In this document: positions 1-6,809 of the stretch, piece by piece
Layout of the letters: every line of letters begins with the position of its first letter
How positions within the stretch are numbered: the stretch's first letter is position 1
IMG/VR virus record: IMGVR_UViG_3300044591_000714
Location: 1 to 28,875 of that record
Strand: one strand, 5' to 3'
From: a virus
Length of the DNA stretch: 28,875 nucleotides
Position numbers and translations under genes: made by a program
Notes under the pieces: model-generated
Seen by the model: only the letters and a program-made list of their open reading frames with translations
Database searches by the model: none
Told to the model about the DNA's origin: nothing

Positions 1-1
1 C

Positions 2-295
2 CTAGCCTACTGGCTGGGAACCAACCCGAAGGAAGCTGATCGCATTTCCCGCTTGGCACCTCTTTTGCAGGCCCGAGAGATTGGGAAGATTGAGGCCAAA
101 CTTGGCTCCAATCCTCTTGTGAAACCGACTACGTCTGCGCCTGCGCCTATTTCGCCTGTTACCGCACGCACCAGTGGAAGCCCGTCCTACGACACGACTG
201 ATCCTCGCTCGACGAAGACCATGACTGATTCGCAGTGGATTGAAGCTGAACGTGCTCGGCAGATGAAAAAGCTGCAAGCACAAATGAACCGCTAA
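2..295 (+). CDS. Probable head scaffolding protein, C-terminal part (5' truncated)
   Basis: The frame is open from the first bases of the window to a stop at 293-295, so only the last 97 residues are seen. The visible part starts with a helical segment (AYWLGTNPKEADRI, then LLQAREIGKIEAKL), continues with a Pro/Ser/Thr-rich linker and ends in a charged helix (WIEAERARQMKKLQAQMNR). A charged helix at the C-terminus is typical of phage scaffolding proteins, which bind coat through it. It lies 21 bases upstream of a P22-type coat gene, the normal scaffold position. Assignment rests on position and helical, charged composition; no catalytic motif is visible. It could also be another head assembly factor. 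Confidence 0.6.
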   Translation, partial: LAYWLGTNPKEADRISRLAPLLQAREIGKIEAKLGSNPLVKPTTSAPAPISPVTARTSGSPSYDTTDPRSTKTMTDSQWIEAERARQMKKLQAQMNR

Positions 296-316
296 AACTT
301 TGAAAGGACCGCCGAA

Positions 317-1525
317 ATGGCTAATAGCATTCTTACCATTGACATGATCACCCGGAAGGCTCTCGAAATCCTCGAGAACAACCTAGTGCTCACCCGTAAC
401 GTGAACCGTCAGTACGACGACAGCTTTGCTGTTGAAGGTGCCAAGATTGGTTCGACCCTGCGTATCCGTCTGCCTGACCGCGCTCTGGTCACCGACGGCG
501 CCGCCCTGCAAGTGCAGGACGACAACGAGCAGTTCACCACTCTGACTGTGTCTTCGCAGAAGCACATCGGCGTGAACTTCACGTCTGCCGAACTGACCAT
601 GCAGTTGGACGACTTCGCAGAGCGTGTTTTGAAGCCTCGTATCAGCCAGTTGGCCTCCAGCATCGATGCTGACGTGGCAAACAGCTTCAAGTACATCGGC
701 AACACCGTTGGCACCCCTGGCACCACGCCCGCCACCTCGCTGGTTCTGCTGCAAGCCCAGCAGAAGCTCAACGAGAACGCTGCTGTGATGTCGCCTCGCT
801 ACGCCACCGTCAACCCGGCTGCTAACGCTGGTTTGGTTGAAGGCATGAAAGGTCTGTTCAACCCCACCGACACCATCAGCAAGCAGTTCAAGAACGGCAT
901 GATGGGCACTGGCGTGCTGGGCTTTGACGAGATCAACATGTCTCAGTCGATCAAGCAGTTCACCACCGGCTCGCGTGACGCTACTGGCGGCTCGACCTCT
1001 GCCGCTGTGACCGCTGAAGGCGCTACCTCCATCGTCATCACCGGCGCTGGTGCGAACGACACCATCAAGCTCGGCGACGTGTTCACCGTGGCTGACTGCT
1101 ACGCTGTGAACCCGCAGACCCGTGAGTCCACTGGTTCGCTGTTCCAGTTCGTTGCTGCTGCTGACGTGACCCTGAACGGCTCTGGCGCCGGCACCGTTAC
1201 CGTGTCCCCAATGTACTCGGCCAACCACGCGCTGGCTACCGTTGACGTTCTGCCGCAAACCGGCAAGGCCGTCGTGTTCGTGGGTGCTGCTTCCAGCCAG
1301 TACGCTCAGAACTTGGTGTACCACAAGGATGCGATCACCTTCGCCACCGCCGACCTGCTCCTGCCGCAAGGTGTGGACATGGCCGCTCGCGCCGTTCACA
1401 ATGGCATCAGCCTGCGCGTTGTCCGTCAGTACGACATCAACAACGACCGTATGCCCTGCCGTATTGACGTGCTGTACGGCTACAGCGTGATTCGTCCTCA
1501 GATGGGCGTTCGCCTCTGGGGCTGA
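317..1525 (+). CDS. Major capsid protein, P22 coat family
   Basis: This 402-residue protein forms the icosahedral shell. The N-terminus (MANSILTIDMITRKALEILENN, then a conserved YDDSFAVEGAKIGSTLRIRLP region) matches the P22 coat protein family, an HK97-fold coat with an extra inserted domain. The middle holds a Gly/Ala/Thr-rich beta region and the end has the VVRQYDINNDRMPCRIDVLYG segment common in this family. Length is close to the family norm of about 400-430. A purine-rich ribosome site (AAAGGA at 302-307) sits 9 bases before the ATG. It lies between the scaffold end and small decoration-like genes and is followed by a hairpin terminator. Codon use is strongly biased to C/G third positions, as expected for an abundant protein. 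Confidence 0.93.
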   Translation: MANSILTIDMITRKALEILENNLVLTRNVNRQYDDSFAVEGAKIGSTLRIRLPDRALVTDGAALQVQDDNEQFTTLTVSSQKHIGVNFTSAELTMQLDDFAERVLKPRISQLASSIDADVANSFKYIGNTVGTPGTTPATSLVLLQAQQKLNENAAVMSPRYATVNPAANAGLVEGMKGLFNPTDTISKQFKNGMMGTGVLGFDEINMSQSIKQFTTGSRDATGGSTSAAVTAEGATSIVITGAGANDTIKLGDVFTVADCYAVNPQTRESTGSLFQFVAAADVTLNGSGAGTVTVSPMYSANHALATVDVLPQTGKAVVFVGAASSQYAQNLVYHKDAITFATADLLLPQGVDMAARAVHNGISLRVVRQYDINNDRMPCRIDVLYGYSVIRPQMGVRLWG

Positions 1526-1531
1526 TTGAAT

Positions 1532-1547
1532 GGGGGCTTCGGCCCCC
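1532..1547 (+). terminator. GC hairpin after the coat gene
   Basis: Six-base-pair perfect stem GGGGGC/GCCCCC closed by a TTCG tetraloop, 6 bases after the coat stop codon. No clean U-run follows directly (TTCTACACATTTATTTT), so it may be a partial terminator or an mRNA-stabilising 3' hairpin. Confidence 0.7.
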
Positions 1548-1578
1548 TTCTACACATTTATTTTGAAAGGATTTCATC

Positions 1579-1986
1579 ATGGCTCTCCCTAATGGCGCAG
1601 GTGGTTATCAAGTCGGCGACGGTAACTTGACCGAGGCACAACTCACCGTACAAACTATTCCCGCAACCTTGACCGGCGACACTACGTTGACCGCTGCTCA
1701 AGTGGCTGTTGGTCTGGTTGTGTGCAACAAAGGCAGCGATGCCACGCTGACCGTGACGCTGCCCGCCGCAGCGTTGCTCGACGCGGCTGTCCCCAGCGCA
1801 AAGGTTAACTCCGCTTTTGAGCTGACCATTTGCAACAACAACAACACCGGATCATCGTCTACCGTTCCCGTTACCACGGGCACTGGTATCACGATCTTCG
1901 GGTCTGTTACCGTTCCACGCTTCGGTGCCCACACGTACCGTTTCGTGCGTACTGGCGAAGCAGCTTACTCGGCGTTCTTGAAGTAA
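1579..1986 (+). CDS. Small beta-rich virion protein, possible capsid decoration protein
   Basis: 135 residues, acidic to neutral, rich in Thr, Val, Ala and Asn, with no membrane segment or catalytic motif. Alternating hydrophobic/Thr stretches (ATLTVTLPAAALL, FELTICNNN, GITIFGSVTVPRFGAHTYRFV) suggest an all-beta fold. The start is supported by GAAAGGA about 8 bases upstream. It lies between two hairpin terminators directly after coat, where many phages carry decoration or head-fibre proteins. The pattern of a TVTLP strand followed by an N-rich turn also occurs near the C-terminus of the fibre-like protein at 4984, which may mean a shared fold. I do not recognise a named family; the role is inferred from position. 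Confidence 0.7.
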   Translation: MALPNGAGGYQVGDGNLTEAQLTVQTIPATLTGDTTLTAAQVAVGLVVCNKGSDATLTVTLPAAALLDAAVPSAKVNSAFELTICNNNNTGSSSTVPVTTGTGITIFGSVTVPRFGAHTYRFVRTGEAAYSAFLK

Positions 1987-1991
1987 ATAAT

Positions 1992-2013
1992 GGGGGCTCC
2001 GGCCCCCGTTTTT
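1992..2013 (+). terminator. Rho-independent terminator
   Basis: Stem GGGGGC (1992-1997) and GCCCCC (2002-2007) with a TCCG loop, followed by GTTTTT. It sits 5 bases after the stop of the preceding gene and overlaps the ribosome binding region of the next one. The stem is identical to that at 1532-1547, which suggests duplication or a common role in tuning mRNA levels of abundant virion genes. Confidence 0.8.
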
Positions 2014-2025
2014 AAAGGAAACACT

Positions 2026-2439
2026 ATGTCCTCCAATACCAAACCAATTGGTGTGGCTTTTGAAGACCAGAACATCATTGGGTCTGACTCAGTGCTGTCT
2101 GGTGGTGAGCTGGGCTACACCGCAGAAGCGAGTGGTACGGTCACGCAATTGACTGACAAATCGACGGGCGTGACCTTGAACAAGTCCGCTGGTCAGATTA
2201 CGATGAACAACGCCGCTCTGGCTAACGCCACGAACGTCTCGTTCACGCTGACCAACAGCACTATTTCGGCCAAAGACGTTGTGGTGTTGAGCGTGTCTTC
2301 CGGTGCCACTGCTGGCGCCTACAACTGCTGGATTTCTGGCAAGGCTACTGGAAGCTGCACGATCACCCTACGCAACCTTTCGGGCGGTTCGCTGTCCGAG
2401 GCCGTGGTGATCAACTTTGCGATAATTCACGTACAGTAA
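2026..2439 (+). CDS. Small beta-rich virion protein (decoration or head-fibre type)
   Basis: 137 residues. The ATG at 2026 is chosen because AAAGGAAA lies just upstream, whereas an earlier in-frame start at 1990 would fall inside the terminator hairpin. The protein carries a strongly beta, Thr/Ser/Asn-rich pattern (GTVTQLTDKSTGVTLNKSAG, SFTLTNSTISAKDVVVLSVSSG, GSCTITLRNLSGG, VVINFAIIHVQ). I recall this sequence type as common in phage structural clusters, sometimes labelled head fibre or decoration protein, without a proven role. It is flanked by terminator-like hairpins on both sides, as if expressed as an independent abundant unit. Confidence 0.75.
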   Translation: MSSNTKPIGVAFEDQNIIGSDSVLSGGELGYTAEASGTVTQLTDKSTGVTLNKSAGQITMNNAALANATNVSFTLTNSTISAKDVVVLSVSSGATAGAYNCWISGKATGSCTITLRNLSGGSLSEAVVINFAIIHVQ

Positions 2440-2445
2440 AACCGA

Positions 2446-2470
2446 ACGGGGCCGACAATCTCGGCTCCGT
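2446..2470 (+). terminator. Hairpin terminator with 10-bp stem
   Basis: ACGGGGCCGA (2446-2455) pairs with TCGGCTCCGT (2461-2470), with one G-T pair and a CAATC loop. It follows the stop codon at 2437-2439 and is trailed by TTCTAC, so the U-tract is weak. Confidence 0.65.
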
Positions 2471-2478
2471 TTCTACAC

Positions 2479-2658
2479 ATGCCCGTAATCTATCTCACAC
2501 ACCCAGTCCACGGCGCTAAGGTTGCGACGATAGACTTGGAAGCCGATTTGGATGTCCAAAACGGCTGGTCAAGATACAATCCAGAAATTGTGGAAACCGC
2601 GCCGGAGCCAGAACTGGTTGTGCGGCGCGGGCGGCGCAAGAAGGACGAAGAGGAATAG
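2479..2658 (+). CDS. Small hypothetical phage protein before the gp4-like adaptor
   Basis: 59 residues from ATG 2479 to TAG 2656-2658, one base before the next gene. The N-terminal half (MPVIYLTHPVHGAKVATIDLEA) has the look of short phage proteins in head-completion clusters that contain a THP.HG.KVA motif. The C-terminal third is highly charged: an acidic Pro/Glu stretch, then RRGRRKKDEEE. Tight spacing and strong codon bias support a real gene. No ribosome site is obvious, so translation may rely on the hairpin-proximal leader. No function can be assigned; a small head or neck accessory protein is the likeliest guess. Confidence 0.65.
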   Translation: MPVIYLTHPVHGAKVATIDLEADLDVQNGWSRYNPEIVETAPEPELVVRRGRRKKDEEE

Positions 2659-2659
2659 C

Positions 2660-3391
2660 ATGACGACCTACACCGCAGGCGAACAGATTAACCGGGCGCT
2701 TCGGTTGTTGGGCGTTTTGGCTGAAGGAGAAACTCCGTCTGCGTCGGTGTCGCAAGATGCTTTGATGGCGCTAAATCAGATGGTTGATTCGTGGTCAACC
2801 GAGCGACTGGCTGTTTTTGCCACCATCGACCAGATCGTCAACTGGCCGACCGGCTCTATCAACGAGACTCTTGGCCCCAGCGGTTCGCTGGTACGCCTGA
2901 ACGGCACTGCTGTACGCCCGATTCTGGTGGACGACGCCACCTACTTCAAAGACCCCGGCACTGGCGTGTCGTACGGCATCAAGCTGATCAATCAGCAACA
3001 GTACGACGGCATCGCTGTCAAGACTGTGACCTCGACTTTTCCGCAGGTGATGTTTGTAAACAACACCTACCCGAACTTTGACATCTTTATCTACCCGCGC
3101 CCGACGCGGCTGCTGGAGTGGCACTTCATCAGCGTCCAAGAGTTGACGCAGCCGGCTAATCTGTCCACCCAGATTCTGTTCCCGCCAGGCTACCTGCGGG
3201 CGTTCACCTACAACTTGGCCTGCGAGATCGCGCCAGAGTTTGGCGTCGAACCAAGCCCCCAGGTGCAGCGCATTGCGATGTACAGCAAGCGCAACTTGAA
3301 GCGCATCAACAACCCGGACGATGTGATGTCGATGCCGTACTCGCTAATCGCTACGCGGCAGCGGTACAACATCTACGCCGGAAATTTTTGA
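2660..3391 (+). CDS. P22 gp4-like packaged-DNA stabilisation protein (head-tail adaptor)
   Basis: 243 residues from the ATG at 2660; longer in-frame starts upstream would overlap the preceding small gene. In P22, gp4 binds under the portal after packaging, seals the head and gives the platform for gp10 and tailspikes. Family features seen are the N-terminal ALRLLGVLAEGETPSA..DALMALNQMVDSW segment, a central YFKDPGTGVSYGI / NTYPNFDIFIYPRP region, and a C-terminal helical part with FPPGYLRAFTYNLACEIAPEFG. Somewhat longer than P22 gp4 itself (about 166 residues) but typical of wider family members. It is followed by the gp10-like gene, as expected for a neck/tail module. Confidence 0.85.
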   Translation: MTTYTAGEQINRALRLLGVLAEGETPSASVSQDALMALNQMVDSWSTERLAVFATIDQIVNWPTGSINETLGPSGSLVRLNGTAVRPILVDDATYFKDPGTGVSYGIKLINQQQYDGIAVKTVTSTFPQVMFVNNTYPNFDIFIYPRPTRLLEWHFISVQELTQPANLSTQILFPPGYLRAFTYNLACEIAPEFGVEPSPQVQRIAMYSKRNLKRINNPDDVMSMPYSLIATRQRYNIYAGNF

Positions 3392-3393
3392 TC

Positions 3394-3555
3394 ATGGAGT
3401 TCACTTTTCGCTCTCGTCCCTTCGAAGTGTGCGTGCGTCTTGGCCGCGTATACGACTTGCTGGAGGAGCGGTTCTTGGGTTCCGCTATCAACGTGCGCGT
3501 CGGCAAAACTGTTTGGACTACCGGTAAAGGCTTGCAAAGGATAGGTCAAGCATGA
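3394..3555 (+). CDS. Small hypothetical protein between gp4-like and gp10-like genes
   Basis: 53 residues, MEFTFRSRPFEVCVRLGRVYDLLEERFLG and a basic C-terminal region. The ATG lies 2 bases after the preceding stop and the TGA overlaps the ATG of the gp10-like gene (ATGA), a typical coupled arrangement that supports translation. A basic mini-protein of mixed alpha/beta character; no motif is recognised. Its position inside the neck/tail operon suggests a virion-assembly accessory role, but this is inference only. Confidence 0.65.
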   Translation: MEFTFRSRPFEVCVRLGRVYDLLEERFLGSAINVRVGKTVWTTGKGLQRIGQA

Positions 3556-4991
3556 AAACGCCGATCCTTGGCTCGACCTATGTGGCTCGCAGCGTCAACG
3601 CTGCGGATGCCCGCATGGTCAACCTGTTTCCCGAGATCGTGCCCGAGGCGGGCAAGGAGCCGGCGTTTCTAAACCGCGCCCCCGGCCTGCAACTGCTCAA
3701 CTCGATTGGCACTGGCCCGATCCGTGGTTTGTGGGCCTTCTCGCCGCAGGACGGCACCGGCTTTGTGGTGTCGGGCACCCAGTTGTACAAGATCAACAAC
3801 AGCTACACGCCGACGCTGTTGGGCACCGTGGCAGGCGCCGGCCCGGTCAGCATGGCCGATAACGGCACCCAGCTCTTCATCGCGGCCAACGGCCCGAGCT
3901 ACATCTACAACAACACGACCAACGCCTTTGGACAGATCACCGACCCGGACTTTCCTGGCGCAGTGACCGTAAGTTACTTAGACGGCTACTTTGTCTTCAA
4001 CGAGCCGAACAGCCAAAGGCTGTGGATTACGGCGCTGCTTGACGGCACGTCGATTGACCCGCTGGAGTTTGCCAGCGCCGAAGGCTCGCCCGACGGATTG
4101 GTGGCTGTTATATCCAACTTCCGCGAGGTGTGGGCCTTTGGCACCAACTCAATTGAGGTTTGGTCTGACACGGGCGCAACGGACTTCCCGCTCCAGCGCA
4201 TCCCTGGTGCGTTCAACGAGTTGGGCTGCGCCGCGCCCTACTCGATTGCCAAGATGGACAACGGCCTGTTCTGGCTTGGGCGCGACCGACGCGGTCAGGG
4301 CATCGTCTACCGGGCCAACGGCTACGCCGGCCAGCGCATCAGCACCCACGCCGTCGAGTGGCAGATTCAGCAGTACAGCGACCTGTCGGACGCGGTTGCG
4401 TACACCTACCAGCAAGACGGTCACAGCTTCTATGTGCTAATCTTCCCCACGGCCAACACGACCTGGGTGTACGACGTTGCCACCCAAGCCTGGCATGAGC
4501 GGGCTGGCTGGAACAACGGCGAGTTCACCCGACACCGCAGCAACTGCCAGATGGCGTTCAACAACAAGGTAGTCGTCGGCGACTACGAGAACGGCAACAT
4601 CTACGCCTTTGATCTGGAAGACTACTCGGACAACGGCAGCATCCAGAAGTGGCTGCGGTCGTGGCGGGCGCTGCCTACTGGCGCCAACAACCTCAAGCGC
4701 ACCGCGCAGCACAGCTTGCAACTCGACATCGAGGCCGGCACTGGCTTGAACTTGGGCCAAGGCAGCGACCCCGAGGTCATGCTGCGCTGGTCGGACGATG
4801 GTGGTCACACATGGTCCAACGAGCACTGGGCGCAGATCGGCAAGATCGGCGAGTACTATCGCCGGGTGTTCTGGCGGCGCATGGGCATGACCCTGAAGCT
4901 GCGCGACCGCGTTTATGAGCTATCGGGCACCGACCCCGTGAAGATCAGCATCATGGGCGCAGAGTTGATTCTGAGTCCAACGAATGCTTAG
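3552..4991 (+). CDS. P22 gp10-like packaged-DNA stabilisation protein (tail hub)
   Basis: 479 residues, the usual length for the gp10 family (about 470). It starts with the conserved segment MKTPILGSTYVARSVNAADA followed by MVNLFPEIVPEAGKEPAFLNRAPGL. Repeated beta-propeller-like blades follow (GTQLYKI, GTQLFIAANG, YLDGYFVF, VWAFGTNSIEVW, GLFWLGRDRRGQGIVYR). In P22, gp10 hexamers form the tail hub that joins gp4 to the needle and tailspikes and helps retain DNA. The C-terminal third, with RWSDDGGHTWSNEHWAQIGKIGEY and RRMGMTLKLRDRVYEL, is a strong family hallmark. It overlaps the next gene by 8 bases, so the two are likely translated together. Confidence 0.92.
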   Translation: MKTPILGSTYVARSVNAADARMVNLFPEIVPEAGKEPAFLNRAPGLQLLNSIGTGPIRGLWAFSPQDGTGFVVSGTQLYKINNSYTPTLLGTVAGAGPVSMADNGTQLFIAANGPSYIYNNTTNAFGQITDPDFPGAVTVSYLDGYFVFNEPNSQRLWITALLDGTSIDPLEFASAEGSPDGLVAVISNFREVWAFGTNSIEVWSDTGATDFPLQRIPGAFNELGCAAPYSIAKMDNGLFWLGRDRRGQGIVYRANGYAGQRISTHAVEWQIQQYSDLSDAVAYTYQQDGHSFYVLIFPTANTTWVYDVATQAWHERAGWNNGEFTRHRSNCQMAFNNKVVVGDYENGNIYAFDLEDYSDNGSIQKWLRSWRALPTGANNLKRTAQHSLQLDIEAGTGLNLGQGSDPEVMLRWSDDGGHTWSNEHWAQIGKIGEYYRRVFWRRMGMTLKLRDRVYELSGTDPVKISIMGAELILSPTNA

Positions 4992-5694
4992 CCCAACCCC
5001 GCCAATCATTACGCCCCCACGGGTGCCGCTGGTTGACCCGCGCACGGGGCTGATCAGCCGGGCTTGGTACTTGTTTTTCCTGTCGCTCAACAACGCGGCC
5101 ACGGCGATCATTGACGACTCAGGCATTACGTTTAGCGCCGAGTCAACAATTGCGTCTGTTGACGCTGCGCTTCAGGCAGTCAACCAAGAGTTGCAGACGC
5201 TGCCGCCCGCACTTGACTTGAGCGATGAGTTGGTCAAGTTGATTGACGCAGCGACGTTGGCAGACTGCTGCTCGGCGTTGGTGTCGCAGGTTGCCGAGTT
5301 GCAAAAGCAGATTGACGCGCTGCAAGTTCAGCCCATCGTTGATGCCGGCGCGATCAATGCAGCGATTGCTGCGCTGTCCAGCGCCCCGGCAACGTACACC
5401 GCCGACTTCTCGGTGGCCGCTACGAATGTCTGGATTATCAACAACAAGTCCGGGTCATCCTGCACCGTGACGCTGCCAACGGCCAGCATCAGCGCCGGGC
5501 GAGTGCTGTACTTTCAGAACTACCAGGCCCAGACGCTGGTGTCAGCGTCGAGCAACGTAGTGCCTTTGGTCGGCGGCTCGGCCACCACGGCGATCTTGGA
5601 GGCCGTAGCTGGGGCAAACGCCACCTTGGTTTCCGATGGAACAAGTTGGATAATGACGCAATACTCGTCTAACAACTCTTTGCAATTGGAGTAA
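4984..5694 (+). CDS. Tail fibre/needle-like protein with N-terminal anchor motif
   Basis: 236 residues. The N-terminus (PPRVPLVDPRTGLISRAWYLFFLSL) is a motif I recognise from many phage fibre-like proteins encoded right after gp10-type genes, likely a virion anchor. A central Leu/Asp/Gln-rich region (about residues 50-115: AALQAVNQELQTL, VSQVAELQKQIDALQ) predicts a coiled coil. The last 100 residues are beta-rich (YTADFSVAATNVWIINN, CTVTLPTAS, WIMTQYSS). Anchor, coiled-coil shaft and beta tip fit a trimeric needle or short fibre that could contact the host. There is no enzymatic tailspike domain. It overlaps the gp10-like gene by 8 bases. Confidence 0.7.
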   Translation: MLSPTPPIITPPRVPLVDPRTGLISRAWYLFFLSLNNAATAIIDDSGITFSAESTIASVDAALQAVNQELQTLPPALDLSDELVKLIDAATLADCCSALVSQVAELQKQIDALQVQPIVDAGAINAAIAALSSAPATYTADFSVAATNVWIINNKSGSSCTVTLPTASISAGRVLYFQNYQAQTLVSASSNVVPLVGGSATTAILEAVAGANATLVSDGTSWIMTQYSSNNSLQLE

Positions 5695-5697
5695 ACC

Positions 5698-6033
5698 ATG
5701 ACCGTTTCAGTCAAAGTCCTTGTTCCGGCCAAAACGGTCGAGAACAGCCAAACCACCCAGTACACCGCGACTGGCGTGACGACCATCATCGACAAGTTCA
5801 CCGCGACGAACTACAGCGCCAGCGCTGCGACGATCAGCGTCAACCTCGTCACGGCGGCAGGGTCGGCCGGCAACCAGAACTTGATCACCAAGACCAAGAC
5901 GCTTCAAGCGTCCGAGGTGTACACCTTCCCCGAACTGGTGGGCCAGGTGCTTGGCATCGGCGACTTCATCAGTACAATCGCTGGAACTGCCAGCGCCATT
6001 AACATGCGCGTCAGCGGGCGCGAAGTGACGTAA
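5698..6033 (+). CDS. Small hypothetical virion-associated protein
   Basis: 111 residues starting 3 bases after the fibre-like gene; GGAG overlapping that gene's end serves as ribosome site. The composition is Thr/Ala/Val/Ser-rich with regular beta strands (MTVSVKVLVPAKTVEN, TIIDKFTATNYSASAATISVNLVTAAG, NLITKTKTLQASEVYTFPELVG). No membrane segment, signal peptide or catalytic motif is visible. I recall similar proteins as conserved unknowns in phage structural operons. Its position between fibre and ejection genes suggests a minor tail or tip component, but there is no direct evidence. Confidence 0.65.
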   Translation: MTVSVKVLVPAKTVENSQTTQYTATGVTTIIDKFTATNYSASAATISVNLVTAAGSAGNQNLITKTKTLQASEVYTFPELVGQVLGIGDFISTIAGTASAINMRVSGREVT

Positions 6034-6043
6034 GGAGCCTGAC

Positions 6044-6796
6044 ATGAGTTTCGGTAGACTACTTGGCGCAGCCGGCGGCTTTTTACTTGGAGGCCCGGCT
6101 GGCGCTATGCTGGGTATGGGTGTAGGTGGCGCTGCTGAAGAAGCCCTTGGCGGCGGCGAAACCGGCGCGATCAGGGACGCGGCGTCAGCGCAAGGTGCGG
6201 CGTCTGACCGCGCTATCGCGCTGCAGCGCGAGATGTTCAACAAACAGCTTGAGCTACAAGAGCCGTACCGCAAAGCTGGCGAGCAGGCGCTCAACAAGTT
6301 GATCCCGCTGGCGACCGAATACACACCGTTCGGCATGCAACAGTTCCAAGCTGACCCTGGGTATGCGTTCAGGCTGTCCGAAGGCCAGAAGGCGCTGGAG
6401 CGTTCGGCTGCGGCTCGTGGTGGTTTGATGTCAGGCGCGACCGGCAAAGCATTGACGCGGTTCGGCCAAGATTTTGGCTCGCAAGAGTACACCAATGCTT
6501 TCAACCGCTACCAAACCGAGCGGGCTGCGCGGCTTAACCCGCTGCAATCGCTGGCCGGCGTTGGTCAGACTGCGTCCAACACGTTGGGCAGCAACGCCGG
6601 CGCGTTCGGCCAAAATTTAGGTGGCATGTATATGGGCCAAGGCAGCAATACGGCCAATGCTTTGTTGGCTGCTCAACAAGCCCGATCATCGTCTTACGGC
6701 CAATTAGGTAGCGCCCTCGGCAAGTATCTGGGTGGCGCTGGCAGCTTTGGCGGTGGTGGTCAGATGGACGAGCTGCGCGGCTACGGCGTGTTCTGA
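6044..6796 (+). CDS. P22 gp7-like DNA ejection/transfer protein
   Basis: 250 residues with a good ribosome site (AAGGAG before ATG 6044). The N-terminal 35 residues form a glycine-zipper-like hydrophobic stretch (LLGAAGGFLLGGPAGAMLGMGVGGAA), suited to inserting into the host envelope on ejection. The middle carries a motif set I know from phage DNA transfer proteins: LQEPYRKAGEQALNKL, then FQADPGYAFRLSEGQKALERSAAARGG, then GQDFGSQEYTNAFNRY. The C-terminus is Gly/Ser/Gln-rich and disordered. First of three consecutive ejection-type genes, matching the P22 order of 7, 20, 16. Probably an internal virion protein released with DNA to form a channel. Confidence 0.75.
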   Translation: MSFGRLLGAAGGFLLGGPAGAMLGMGVGGAAEEALGGGETGAIRDAASAQGAASDRAIALQREMFNKQLELQEPYRKAGEQALNKLIPLATEYTPFGMQQFQADPGYAFRLSEGQKALERSAAARGGLMSGATGKALTRFGQDFGSQEYTNAFNRYQTERAARLNPLQSLAGVGQTASNTLGSNAGAFGQNLGGMYMGQGSNTANALLAAQQARSSSYGQLGSALGKYLGGAGSFGGGGQMDELRGYGVF

Positions 6797-6809
6797 TAAG
6801 GACTAAATT

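Noticed and set aside
383-1399. 338-codon open frame on the minus strand opposite coat
   Set aside because: It is His/Gly/Val-rich shadow sequence caused by the strong GC third-position bias of the coat gene; no start context or domain, and coat is certain.
5707-6504. 265-codon minus-strand frame opposite the 111-residue protein and ejection gene
   Set aside because: Ser/Pro/Ala-rich composition typical of antisense shadows; the plus-strand genes have ribosome sites and recognisable families.
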